The translations under genes were made by a program, and so were the position numbers. The notes beneath the pieces are model-generated. The model worked only from the letters and a program-made list of their open reading frames with translations. It was not told where the DNA came from and made no database searches. A stretch of 64,000 bases of DNA, from positions 744,001 through 808,000 of the forward strand of contig NZ_JAQZAJ010000002.1 of NCBI RefSeq assembly GCF_028737195.1, given 5' to 3'. Below, in pieces: positions 55,881-64,000 of this stretch (within the stretch, counting starts at the first letter, position 1; each line of letters begins with the position of its first letter). Origin of the DNA: Pseudovibrio exalbescens (GTDB lineage Bacteria; Pseudomonadota; Alphaproteobacteria; Rhizobiales; Stappiaceae).

Positions 55881-56681
55881 ATGTACGAAACCAACTATCA
55901 TCGCGCAGGCTCGCTCGCAGAAGCAGAGAGCGCGATCGCAGCGGCTGAGGACGGAAAGTTTCTCGCCGGTGGTCAGACCTTGATCCCAACCATGAAGCAA
56001 CGCCTTGCTGCCCCAACCGACCTTGTGGACCTGCGCCACCTTGGTGAGCTGAAGGGCATATCCAAGCAGGGTGATGGCTCCATTCGTATCGGTGCGGGAA
56101 CCTGTCACGCCGATGTGGCGGGAAGTCCGGAAGTGCAGGCGGCAGTGCCGGGGCTTGCGGCGCTCGCAGGCATGATCGGCGATCCGCATGTGCGCTACAT
56201 GGGCACCATTGGCGGCTCAATTGCCAACAATGATCCAGCTGCGGACTACCCGGCGGCCTTGATGGCGCTCGGTGCCAGCATTGAGACCAACAAGCGGACG
56301 CTTGCGGCGGAAGACTTCTTCACGGGCATGTTTGAAACTGCTCTGGAGGATGATGAAATCGTGATCGCAGTCACGTTCCCTGCTTGTGCCAAGTCGGCTT
56401 ATGCCAAGTTCCCAAACCCGGCCTCACGCTATGCCATGGCAGGTGTCTTTGTTGCCAAAGATGACGACGGCGTTCGCGTTGCCGTGACCGGCGCTGGGCA
56501 GGACGGCGTGTTCAGGGCTGGCGATATGGAGCAGGCGTTAGGAGCGAATTGGTCTGCCGATGCGATTGCCGGTATCGAGGTGCCTGCGGACAACATGCTT
56601 TCAGACATCCATGGTTCGGCTGAATACCGGGCTAATCTGGTGAAGGTGATGGCCAAACGCGCCGTTGCCTCACTCAGCTAG
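55881..56681 (+). CDS. coxM: CO dehydrogenase-like medium FAD subunit
   Basis: The 266-residue subunit has AGGQTLIPTMKQRL and TIGGSIANNDPAADYPAALMA, the FAD-binding motifs, and a C-terminal CO-dehydrogenase flavoprotein domain. It reoxidises the enzyme by passing electrons to quinone or another acceptor. Last gene of coxSLM; followed by a strong terminator. The maturation genes coxD, coxE and coxF are not nearby. Confidence 0.95.
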   Translation: MYETNYHRAGSLAEAESAIAAAEDGKFLAGGQTLIPTMKQRLAAPTDLVDLRHLGELKGISKQGDGSIRIGAGTCHADVAGSPEVQAAVPGLAALAGMIGDPHVRYMGTIGGSIANNDPAADYPAALMALGASIETNKRTLAAEDFFTGMFETALEDDEIVIAVTFPACAKSAYAKFPNPASRYAMAGVFVAKDDDGVRVAVTGAGQDGVFRAGDMEQALGANWSADAIAGIEVPADNMLSDIHGSAEYRANLVKVMAKRAVASLS

Positions 56682-56694
56682 CACCTGAAACAAC

Positions 56695-56722
56695 AAAAGG
56701 CCGCCAAACGCGGCGGCCTTTT
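56695..56722. terminator. Bidirectional terminator between coxM and MCP gene
   Basis: AAAAGGCCGCC-AAACGC-GGCGGCCTTTT is a perfect 11-bp stem with flanking A/T. Confidence 0.9.
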
Positions 56723-56744
56723 AGTGCGTTTGGAAGTGTCTGTG

Positions 56745-58769
56745 CTAGCCGACACGGGATACGGATTGCAGGAAGCCGTCGACTTCCCGGCGCAACGCAT
56801 CTGACTTTTCCGTTACTGCAGAGGCAGAGGTCAGCACGCTGTTGGACACCACCGTGGTGTTCTGTGCGGACTTGGATACCTGCGCCATGTTCTGGTTGGC
56901 GCTGGCAGACCCTTCCGCTGCCAGATGCACGTTTCGGCTGATCTGCGTTGTCGCAGCGCCTTGCTCCTGTACCGCTGCGGAGATTGCGGTGGCGTAGGAC
57001 GTGACCTCTTCCATGGTGCGGGTGATTTCCTGAATGGACTCAACTGCGTCATGGGTAGAGTTCTGGATTGCGCTGATCTGGGCGCTGATTTCCTCAGTTG
57101 CCTTGGAGGTCTGGTTCGCCAGACCTTTCACTTCCGCGGCAACAACGGCAAACCCCTTGCCCGCTTCCCCGGCGCGCGCCGCCTCAATGGTGGCGTTCAA
57201 GGCAAGCAGGTTGGTCTGCTCCGCGATTGCCTGAATAAGGCTTACCACTTCGCCGATCTTGCTTATGGACTGTGCGAGTTCATCAATGCGCTCGTTGGAA
57301 CGGGTCGCATCGACGGAAGCGCGGTCAACAACCTGAGTTGTTGTATCCACCTGCACGGCAATTTCCTCGATGGACTTGGCCAGCTGTTCGGCAGCTGCAG
57401 AGGCTTCCTGAACGTTGTTGGTTGCTTCATCGAAGGCCGCAGAGGCCTGATCTGTCTGAGTAGCCGTATCCGTTGCCATTTCCGCCATTGTTGTGGCGGT
57501 GGAACGCATGTCTTGCATGCTGTCGTTGACCGAGTTCAACAGAGACTGCGCAGTGCCGCGGAACTCTGCGATCAGCTGCTCGACCTCTTTTTGCTTGCGC
57601 GACTGTTCAGCCTGAACCTGCGCCTGTTCTTCCGTCAGACGATCGCGCTCTGCTGCGTTCTCTTCGAACACAACGATGGCGTGATTCAGATGCTTCACTT
57701 CACTGGTCGCAAACCGCGAGTCCTTGACTTCAACATCTTTGCCTGATGCCAGTGCCTCCACGGCCATGATGGCGTAGCGCAGTGGGCGAACCACGCCCCA
57801 AGACAGCCAGAAAGCGATGACGCTACCCAGAACAAGTGAGGCGATACCCGCAAAGATCGCAGATTGGGAAGTCTGCGCGCTGCGATGCTGGATCGTTTCA
57901 ATCAGATGGTCCTGCTGGGTAATGATATCGCCGCGAAGCGCCAGAACAGCCTCATGGGCAGAGCCCAGGCCTTCCTGAAAACGCTCTTCTTCTCGAATGG
58001 CACCGTTTAGTGCGCCGAAAAACTGGTTGGCGTTCTGTACAAGCTGATCACGATCGCGGGCCGCAAAACGGTGCGCTTTGCGATCATTGCGGCTCATGCC
58101 CTTCATGAGATCCTTGATCTCGTCCAGCTTGGCGCCCATCTCGCTAACGCTGGCCTGGAAGGTTTCGCGTGCCTCTTCTGTTGGAGACAGGGCGAACTTC
58201 AATGAGGCTGCCAATGTGGTATTGGAGATGGCTGTCAGTTCCTGAGCGGCTTTTGTCTGCTCTGGTCCCATGGTTGAAAGCAGGCGGCGCAGCTCGGAAG
58301 TTGTGCCAGCGACCGCAGCCGAATTCTCTGCCAGAAAGCCCTGAGCCACATCACGGGCGCGGTGCGCTGCAAGCAGTGTACGAAGCTTTTCCGGAAGTTC
58401 TGCAGCAAAGGCTTGAACCTGCTCTGCGGTTTCTGTGTTCCCGCGTGCGATCAACCACTCGGCGAGAGAATTGGTGCCATCGATGGTGTTTCGCAGAACT
58501 TCGTTGATGATGCTGTCGTCTTCACTTGCATACTCGGATGCTTCCAGCGCTGCCACGTCGCCGCCAAGCTGCCCATAAGCTTCTGCAAGATAATTGACCC
58601 GCATCACTCCGTCCTCCTGGACGGAGATGTGTTGAATATCGCCTGCAATCTTCTGCGACTGATAATAGGCAATCGCTGAAATTGCGGCGGTTAGTACAAT
58701 GATCAATACCAAACCCAGACTCACTTGAGTCTTGAGCGTATTGGACTTTTGTAAAGCGCCACGCAACAT
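56745..58769 (-). CDS. Transmembrane methyl-accepting chemotaxis protein
   Basis: A 674-residue receptor: first membrane segment ([19 protein letters not shown]), periplasmic helical sensor of about 250 residues (HBM-like), second membrane segment ([22 protein letters not shown]), HAMP and MCP signal domain with [20 protein letters not shown]. It controls the CheA kinase in response to an unknown ligand. The ATG at 58769 is chosen as N-terminal to the first membrane segment; the frame to 58823 adds 18 residues. Tandem with another receptor gene; the two share a signalling domain that is nearly identical. Confidence 0.92.
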   Translation of the reverse strand: MLRGALQKSNTLKTQVSLGLVLIIVLTAAISAIAYYQSQKIAGDIQHISVQEDGVMRVNYLAEAYGQLGGDVAALEASEYASEDDSIINEVLRNTIDGTNSLAEWLIARGNTETAEQVQAFAAELPEKLRTLLAAHRARDVAQGFLAENSAAVAGTTSELRRLLSTMGPEQTKAAQELTAISNTTLAASLKFALSPTEEARETFQASVSEMGAKLDEIKDLMKGMSRNDRKAHRFAARDRDQLVQNANQFFGALNGAIREEERFQEGLGSAHEAVLALRGDIITQQDHLIETIQHRSAQTSQSAIFAGIASLVLGSVIAFWLSWGVVRPLRYAIMAVEALASGKDVEVKDSRFATSEVKHLNHAIVVFEENAAERDRLTEEQAQVQAEQSRKQKEVEQLIAEFRGTAQSLLNSVNDSMQDMRSTATTMAEMATDTATQTDQASAAFDEATNNVQEASAAAEQLAKSIEEIAVQVDTTTQVVDRASVDATRSNERIDELAQSISKIGEVVSLIQAIAEQTNLLALNATIEAARAGEAGKGFAVVAAEVKGLANQTSKATEEISAQISAIQNSTHDAVESIQEITRTMEEVTSYATAISAAVQEQGAATTQISRNVHLAAEGSASANQNMAQVSKSAQNTTVVSNSVLTSASAVTEKSDALRREVDGFLQSVSRVG

Positions 58770-58948
58770 AGTTAAAACCCACCCCGTTTGATAGGCGGGA
58801 TGGTCTGCCGCAATGATTAACAATCGTTAAATTATTGATGAAATTTAGATGACAATATGAGGTTAACTTACTTCACGTCCTTTGAATTATCGATTTTCAT
58901 TTAGTGATATGTTTGACGTAAAGATAAGTGAAATTATTTAATGAAATA

Positions 58949-58975
58949 AATAAAGGGCGGAGACCGCCCTTTATT
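58949..58975 (-). terminator. Rho-independent terminator of the 59.0-kb MCP gene
   Basis: AATAAAGGGCGG-AGA-CCGCCCTTTATT is a perfect 12-bp stem, positioned directly after the minus-strand stop at 58997. Confidence 0.85.
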
Positions 58976-58996
58976 CAAAGCTTGCTTATGGTTTTC

Positions 58997-61432
58997 TTAG
59001 CCTGTCTTGGCGACCGCTGAAAGGAACTGATCAACTTCGTTGCGAAGTTCTTCAGATTTCTGGATCACTTCCGAAGAAGAGCTGAGTACCTGACTGGAGG
59101 CCGCGCTCGTCTGTTGTACGGAATCCGCTACCCGTGAGATGTTTTGATTTACGTTTGCGGAGCCAGTTGCTGCTTCCTGTACGTTACGGCTGATCTCTGT
59201 GGTTGCCGCGCCCTGCTGCTCAACTGCGGTAGCAATGGCAGAGGTGTATTGAGAGACTTCATCCATCGTCTGGGTGATGCCGGAGATCGTTTCTACCGCC
59301 TCGTCCGTAGATGACTGAATTGCGCTAATTTGGGCGCTGATCTCTTCAGTTGCCTTTGAGGTTTGGTTCGCCAGTTCCTTAACTTCTGCCGCAACAACAG
59401 CGAAGCCCTTGCCGGCCTCCCCAGCGCGTGCCGCCTCAATGGTGGCGTTGAGGGCAAGCAGGTTGGTCTGTTCGGCAATCGCCTGAATGAGACCTACAAC
59501 CTCACCGATCTTGGTGGTTGCGCTGGCCAGCTCAGTAATGCGCTGGTTTGACTGGTGCGCGCCATGGGTTGCTTTACTGACCACTTCAGAAGCGGCGCTG
59601 AGCTGACGTGCAATCTCTTCAATGGAGCTGGAAAGCTCTTCAGCGGCAGAAGACACCATCTGGACGTTGGAGGCTGCCTCGTTTGAGGAGTCTCGCGCCA
59701 TTGTGGTTTCGTCTGCGGTCGCCTGAGCGGTCTCAGACATGGCATTTGCCGTCGTCACCATCTGGCTCATGCTGCTGTTAACAGAGTTCAGAAGCGACTG
59801 AGACGTGTCACGGAAGTTCGCGATGAGGCGCTCAACTTCCTGCTGCTTTTCAAGGTTCTCGGCCTGGGCCTGTTCCTGTTCGCGGCGCAAGGCAAGACGC
59901 TCGAGCGCGTTGTCACGGAACACCTGAACGGTGCGGCTCATTTCGCCGATTTCGTCTTTGCGATTGGTGCCCGTCACTTCAACGTCCAGATCGCCATCGG
60001 CAAGGCGTGCCATGATGCCGTTAAGGCGATTGGTTGGTGCGGTGATCGCGATGGAAAGGGCAATCGCGAGGATCGCGCCAATGAGAACACAGACGCCAAG
60101 AGTGGTCGCGATGGTCACCATGGCAACCTCGCTCTCCGCAGTGACCTTGGCCGCTTCAGACGCAGCAAAGGCACCGATGGCGTTCTGAACGGCGGTGCTT
60201 TCCGCGCTCAAGGTCGTGAGCTGGGCCGCCAGATTGTCTGTCGCATTGGCCATGGTGTTGAAGATGGCCTGAGCAGAAGCAATCAGTTCCACCATGACGG
60301 CTGCATCCTGATTGATGCCGTCCAGATCCGCAACGCGTGAAGAGAAGGCCTGTGCTTCCTCAAGCAGCCATGCGAACTGATCATCCACTTCCTTGGCTGT
60401 CTTTTCGCTGCCAGGGCGAATGAAATCCAGCGTCTGATTGGATGTGTTGAGTGCATGCTTGGAGAGCTTGTTCGCTGCCTCGGAGAACTGTTCGAGGTTT
60501 GCGCGACGTTGGCTGGCCTCTTCCTGAACAAGGCGTGCATCGTCGATGGAGCGATAGGCAAGGCCCGTCACGAAACGGGTCATATCATTCAGCGTCTTGA
60601 TGCTGGTGCGAATGTCGCTGCGCAGCGTGTAGATCTTGGTAAAGTCTTCCGTCCCGTCCATCTCGGTGAGCTGTGCGATGAGGTTGCTGTTCACCTCTGC
60701 CAGCTTGTCAACGGTTTCCCGATCGAGATGTTGAAGTGAGATGGACTTGAGTTTTTCGATCTGCTCGCCAGCATTTGCGGCGTTGATGCGCACGTTTGCC
60801 ATCAACTGCTCATTGGAGGAGTTGTAGGCCATCTGGAATTCGTTCTGAAGGGTCAGGCCTAGCTTTTGCAGGTCGGCAACAATACGGCCTGCCTTGTCGG
60901 CCTGTACCAGCTCGGCGTTGGCTTCGTTGGCCATGTTGTCCGCGATGCGCATGATCTGCGTCACCTGGCCCTGAACACTATCACCAGCAAACAGGAGGTC
61001 AGCCGTCGTGGTGATCATGTCGTCCAGTGCGCCCTGTTGAAGCTTGATCGAGCCACGAACTTCATCAAAGGTGGCGGAGAAATCCTGAACCAGTGTCAGA
61101 GTTTCTGCAAACTCCGCGGTGTCGCGGTCTGCAGCTTCCATCTTTGCGATGGCCGCTCCGACATCTTCGCCCAACTTGGCGATGGCGGCCGCTGCAATGT
61201 CACCCTTTTCCGGGTCGAGATCGCGAAGAAACGCTTCACGGGCGGAAGATGCCGCCTGCAGCTGCTGAGTAAGGCCGGTCGTTGCGCTTGTGATCTCAGT
61301 CTGCTTGGAAAGCTGGAAGATGGAGAAGATGCCCATGGCGCCGATGGCCAAGGACAATAACAGTACCACGAAAAAGCCGCCGCCAATCTTGACCGACAGC
61401 TTTAAATTAGTGAGGAAGCTTAAAGCGCCCAT
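58997..61432 (-). CDS. Transmembrane methyl-accepting chemotaxis protein, long helical sensor
   Basis: The 811-residue receptor has membrane segments at about 19-40 and 437-463, a ~390-residue helical extracytoplasmic part (HBM-like), HAMP at about 464-516, and the MCP signal domain ([20 protein letters not shown]) at the C-terminus. The C-terminal tail lacks a pentapeptide for CheR/CheB docking. Ligand unknown. Its promoter should lie in 61433-61649. Confidence 0.92.
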   Translation of the reverse strand: MGALSFLTNLKLSVKIGGGFFVVLLLSLAIGAMGIFSIFQLSKQTEITSATTGLTQQLQAASSAREAFLRDLDPEKGDIAAAAIAKLGEDVGAAIAKMEAADRDTAEFAETLTLVQDFSATFDEVRGSIKLQQGALDDMITTTADLLFAGDSVQGQVTQIMRIADNMANEANAELVQADKAGRIVADLQKLGLTLQNEFQMAYNSSNEQLMANVRINAANAGEQIEKLKSISLQHLDRETVDKLAEVNSNLIAQLTEMDGTEDFTKIYTLRSDIRTSIKTLNDMTRFVTGLAYRSIDDARLVQEEASQRRANLEQFSEAANKLSKHALNTSNQTLDFIRPGSEKTAKEVDDQFAWLLEEAQAFSSRVADLDGINQDAAVMVELIASAQAIFNTMANATDNLAAQLTTLSAESTAVQNAIGAFAASEAAKVTAESEVAMVTIATTLGVCVLIGAILAIALSIAITAPTNRLNGIMARLADGDLDVEVTGTNRKDEIGEMSRTVQVFRDNALERLALRREQEQAQAENLEKQQEVERLIANFRDTSQSLLNSVNSSMSQMVTTANAMSETAQATADETTMARDSSNEAASNVQMVSSAAEELSSSIEEIARQLSAASEVVSKATHGAHQSNQRITELASATTKIGEVVGLIQAIAEQTNLLALNATIEAARAGEAGKGFAVVAAEVKELANQTSKATEEISAQISAIQSSTDEAVETISGITQTMDEVSQYTSAIATAVEQQGAATTEISRNVQEAATGSANVNQNISRVADSVQQTSAASSQVLSSSSEVIQKSEELRNEVDQFLSAVAKTG

Positions 61433-61649
61433 CTAAAATTCCCCCGAAATGAACTGGTCAGATCCTAGGGGTTATTTTCATAAGCAAACGTAAAGAGGGT
61501 GTTTAAAATTGTGTCCTGAAACCATGAAACTCCGCTGTTTTCCATGGTTTTCTGTGGGACATCAACGGCGTATCAAAACGAGAATAGTTAAAATTATCTC
61601 AGGGGAAGTGCATGTAAAACACTACCCCTGGTATTTTTTCTTTAGCCAA
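61433..61649. other. Intergenic region upstream of MCP gene and downstream of SDR gene
   Basis: 217 bp with an imperfect inverted repeat (AAACCATG at 61519; CATGGTTT at 61543). No definite promoter recognised. Confidence 0.4.
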
Positions 61650-62411
61650 CTATACGTGCTGGCCGCCGTTAATATGGATCTCCGCGCCGCTTACGTAAGT
61701 GGAAGGGGAAGAACAGAGGAAATAGATCGTTTCTGCAACTTCTGTGGTGGTTCCCAATCGGCGAAGCGGAATGTTCTCGATCAGCTTCTCTGTGCCCGGC
61801 GACAGGATGGAGGTATCAATCTCTCCCGGAGCAATCGCATTGACGCGAATCCCGTGAGGGCCAAAGTCGGCTGCCATCTCGCGGGTGAGGGCCGCGAGCG
61901 CGGCCTTGGAGGTGGCATAAGCGGTTCCTGCAAACGGATGAACACGGCTCCCAGCAATGGAAGTGACATTCACCACCGATCCGCGTGCGTTGCGCAGCTC
62001 GTCAAACAAGCCGCGTGCCAACATGATGGGGGCAAAGAAATTCACCTGAAAAACCGACCGCCACGTGTCCATGGGAGTGGTCAGGGAATCAAGGCGTTGG
62101 CCCTCTTCATCCTTGGGGCTGATTCCGGCGTTGTTAACAAGGGCATGCAACTGCGACCCATTCGCAATCAACCGGTCTTTGATTTGCAGCACAGCCTGTT
62201 CTAAGTTCTCCGGGTTACCAAGGTCGACCTCGATATGATCTTCGGGCCCGGATGGCCACGGGCACTTCACGGAGAACGGGTGCCGGGAGCACGTGATGAC
62301 GCGATATCCAGCAGACGAAAACTTCTTGACGGTTGCGTGGCCGATGCCGCGGCTGGCACCTGTCAGGACAATTGTCTTTCTTTCATCAGTGGCAACTGAA
62401 GGGGATGTCAT
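61650..62411 (-). CDS. Short-chain dehydrogenase/reductase
   Basis: The 253-residue product has all classical SDR signatures: TGASRGIGHA (cofactor), NNAG, Ser in TSIAGSR, the catalytic Y-x-x-x-K in AYATSKAALAAL and IRVNAIAPGEIDT. It would reduce or oxidise a small alcohol or ketone with NAD(P)H. Substrate unknown. Single gene divergent from bfd. Confidence 0.93.
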   Translation of the reverse strand: MTSPSVATDERKTIVLTGASRGIGHATVKKFSSAGYRVITCSRHPFSVKCPWPSGPEDHIEVDLGNPENLEQAVLQIKDRLIANGSQLHALVNNAGISPKDEEGQRLDSLTTPMDTWRSVFQVNFFAPIMLARGLFDELRNARGSVVNVTSIAGSRVHPFAGTAYATSKAALAALTREMAADFGPHGIRVNAIAPGEIDTSILSPGTEKLIENIPLRRLGTTTEVAETIYFLCSSPSTYVSGAEIHINGGQHV

Positions 62412-62525
62412 GAAGCATGTCCGTGATTGTCAGAAAAGAAACTGGAATTTTTGAGTCTAGTTTTTATATGCATCAGAATATACATAATCATTCAAGTTAA
62501 AAAGAAGAGTCTCGGCGGCCTCCCC

Positions 62526-62735
62526 ATGATCGTATGCCACTGCAATGTTATCAATGACGATGATCTCCGCCAAGCCGCAGAAGAACTGCAAGGCGGACCC
62601 AACGGCAGCTTGCCAACGCCCGGTGCACTTTTCCGAAAACTGGGGCACAGACCTAACTGTGGTGGTTGCTTTCCACGTGTAATCGACGTTGTATATGCAC
62701 TTGAAAATAAAGAGGACGTTGAGTCTGGACAGTAA
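62526..62735 (+). CDS. bfd: Bacterioferritin-associated ferredoxin
   Basis: The 69-residue product has the Bfd [2Fe-2S] pattern: MIVCHCNVINDDDL at the start and NCGGCFPRVIDVV later (C-x-C and C-x-x-C). It donates electrons to release iron from bacterioferritin. The ATG at 62526 is chosen from the conserved start; the frame is open to 62427. Stops 55 bp before bfr. Confidence 0.92.
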   Translation: MIVCHCNVINDDDLRQAAEELQGGPNGSLPTPGALFRKLGHRPNCGGCFPRVIDVVYALENKEDVESGQ

Positions 62736-62753
62736 ATTAGAACTGTTCTAAAT
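62736..62753 (+). promoter_or_regulatory. Irr-type (ICE box) operator between bfd and bfr
   Basis: ATTAGAACTGTTCTAAAT contains TTAGAA and TTCTAA in inverted repeat with a three-base spacer, matching the Irr-binding ICE box consensus (TTTAGAA-N3-TTCTAAA). It begins directly after the bfd stop and lies 38 bp upstream of bfr, so it is expected to repress bfr when iron is scarce. Confidence 0.75.
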
Positions 62754-62790
62754 AAGTGCAGGACGCGATTATCCTAAAGGAGTAAGCCGC

Positions 62791-63276
62791 ATGAAGGGCG
62801 AACCTAAAGTCATTGAGTATCTCAACAAGGCGCTGCGCCATGAGCTCACCGCCGTAAACCAATACTGGCTTCACTATCGCCTGTTGGACGACTGGGGGTT
62901 CACCAAACTCGCCAAGAAAGAGCGCGAAGAGTCCATCGAAGAGATGCAGCACGCTGACAAGATTATCGAGCGCATCATTTTCCTTGAAGGTCACCCGAAC
63001 CTTCAGAGCCTCGACGCACTGCGCATCGGCCAGTCTTTGAAAGAAGTTCTGGAATGCGATCTCGCTGGCGAGTACTCCGCACGCACCCTCTACAAAGAAG
63101 CGCGTGAAATCTGCCGCGACCATGGTGACTACGTGACCATGCAGCTCTTCCAGGATCTGATGGCTGACGAAGAAGGCCACATCGACTATCTGGAAACCCA
63201 GCTGGAGCTGGTCGAGAAGATCGGCATCGAGAAATACGGCATGCTGCAGGCGGGTTCTGCTGACGAAGCTGAGTAA
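62791..63276 (+). CDS. bfr: Bacterioferritin
   Basis: A 161-residue four-helix bundle of the ferritin family that stores iron as a 24-mer. Ferroxidase ligands Glu18, Glu51 and His54 are visible in [16 protein letters not shown] and EEMQHADK, and the haem ligand Met52 is present, so it is a haem-containing bacterioferritin. Later: [18 protein letters not shown] and [18 protein letters not shown] precedes the ATG. Confidence 0.97.
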   Translation: MKGEPKVIEYLNKALRHELTAVNQYWLHYRLLDDWGFTKLAKKEREESIEEMQHADKIIERIIFLEGHPNLQSLDALRIGQSLKEVLECDLAGEYSARTLYKEAREICRDHGDYVTMQLFQDLMADEEGHIDYLETQLELVEKIGIEKYGMLQAGSADEAE

Positions 63277-63298
63277 GCGCGTTTTAAAAAGCCTTTCG

Positions 63299-63330
63299 AA
63301 AAGCCGGTCCTTGGGCCGGCTTTTTTATTT
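63299..63330. terminator. Bidirectional terminator between bfr and hrpB
   Basis: AAAAGCCGGTCC-TTGG-GCCGGCTTTTTT, suited to both converging genes. Confidence 0.85.
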
Positions 63331-64000
63331 GGCTGGGCGTGACTTTGCCCGGCGGGTGGCTTCTGCTTCGAGCGGGTTGTCTGGCCAATGATGCTTGGGA
63401 TAGCGCCCGCGCATATCTGCCTTCACATCCGCCCAAGACCCTTGCCAGAAACCGGGCAGGTCCCCTGTTACCTGAATGGGGCGCTGCGCAGGCGACAACA
63501 GCTCCAAAAGCAATGAGATTTTGCCGCCACACACACAGGGGTGTTCTGCAAGGCCAAACAGCTCTTGAACACGGATAGACAGCATGGGCTGCTCTGGGCG
63601 ACTGTAGTCGATTGGTACGCGGGAGCCGGTCGGTGCTTGAAAATGCGAAGGTGCAAGCTCATCAAGCTGGGTCGTCCTGTCCCACGGCACCAGCGTCGAA
63701 AGAGCATCTCCCAGGACCTTGGCCGATATCTGATCCAGCGAGGTGAGGCCAAGAGTGAAGGGGCGCAGCCAGCTGAGATCTTCTGAAAGGGCAGCATCTG
63801 AAAGATCGGGCCAGTCCGGCCCATCGGTGCGGCGCAGATAGCCAACCCGGTCCCTGAGCCGTATCTGATCCTTCGTCCAGTTCAGGCGGCCGATACCTCG
63901 GGAAGCCACAAGCTCCAACAGCGCATCCGTGACCACTTCCGGATCAGGGTGGGCGACCTTCTTTTCATCAAGCACCAGTTTGTCCAAACGCCGTTGGCGT
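63325..64000 (-). CDS. hrpB: ATP-dependent helicase HrpB, C-terminal part (5' end outside window)
   Basis: Only the C-terminal ~225 residues are seen; the frame is open to the window edge. The HrpB C-terminal domain signature is present: LSPAQRPIQVTGDLPGFWQG, SWADVKADMRGRYPKHHWPD and the final RRAKSRP. Full-length proteins of this family are DEAH/DExH-box RNA helicases of about 820 residues. The helicase core would be in the neighbouring sequence. Confidence 0.92.
   Translation of the reverse strand, partial: RQRRLDKLVLDEKKVAHPDPEVVTDALLELVASRGIGRLNWTKDQIRLRDRVGYLRRTDGPDWPDLSDAALSEDLSWLRPFTLGLTSLDQISAKVLGDALSTLVPWDRTTQLDELAPSHFQAPTGSRVPIDYSRPEQPMLSIRVQELFGLAEHPCVCGGKISLLLELLSPAQRPIQVTGDLPGFWQGSWADVKADMRGRYPKHHWPDNPLEAEATRRAKSRPAK

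Overview
The window looks like a chromosomal segment of a marine-type alphaproteobacterium, most plausibly a Stappiaceae or related Rhodobacterales/Hyphomicrobiales lineage (Pseudovibrio/Labrenzia-like; this is inference). Supporting signs are an infC gene that appears to start at ATT with an alphaproteobacterial N-terminus, an Irr-type operator between bfd and bfr, class Ib nrdHIEF behind a cobalamin riboswitch, a form II coxSLM cluster, and short GGATCCCGG-type extragenic palindromes. No rRNA, intact tRNA, integrase, transposase or CRISPR array was found.

Layout. 0-2.8 kb: the 3' end of a RecB-like nuclease/helicase gene, then a scar-like stretch with tRNA T-arm-like direct repeats and the fossil of a small gene. 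2.8-12.3 kb: ten co-directional minus-strand genes for an extracytoplasmic sulfatase module: an exported, tail-anchored sulfatase, a membrane-anchored formylglycine-generating enzyme with both catalytic cysteines, two colinear membrane-anchored DJ-1/PfpI proteins, an HCCA-isomerase-like protein, two small membrane proteins, an alpha/beta-hydrolase lipoprotein, a secreted unknown and an AraC-type regulator. 13-22 kb: an internally repeated orphan protein, nrdHIEF with its riboswitch, a radical-SAM sulfatase maturase overlapping a PfkB sugar kinase, and a periplasmic unknown. 22-30 kb: pheST, then about 1.6 kb of mosaic palindromic repeats and a second large orphan. 30-44 kb: msrBA, a DUF1566 protein, DCC and PhnA-like proteins, lepA with a possible coupled mini-ORF, a GNAT acetyltransferase, a third orphan, mepA, a patatin-like protein with an altered nucleophile motif, a 5'-nucleotidase whose ribosome binding site lies in a perfect hairpin, an esterase and a glycosyltransferase. 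44-64 kb: infC, rpmI-rplT, a soluble chemoreceptor, housekeeping genes, two RNA methyltransferases, coxG-coxSLM, two membrane chemoreceptors, an SDR, bfd-bfr and the 3' end of hrpB.

How it fits together. The 2.8-12.3 kb cluster reads as one functional module: the exported sulfatase carries the Cys-x-Pro-x-Arg motif that formylglycine-generating enzymes modify, and the FGE, both DJ-1 proteins, the lipoprotein and the sulfatase all have export or membrane signals, so maturation may take place outside the cytoplasm. A second, cytosolic type of maturase (radical SAM) lies 9 kb away. Three proteins without recognised family (13.1, 27.8 and 36.5 kb) next to A+T-rich DNA are the least explained genes. 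The remainder is ordinary housekeeping, with notable control elements: the cobalamin riboswitch, the Irr box, the infC ATT start, the rpmI leader and the 39.9-kb hairpin.
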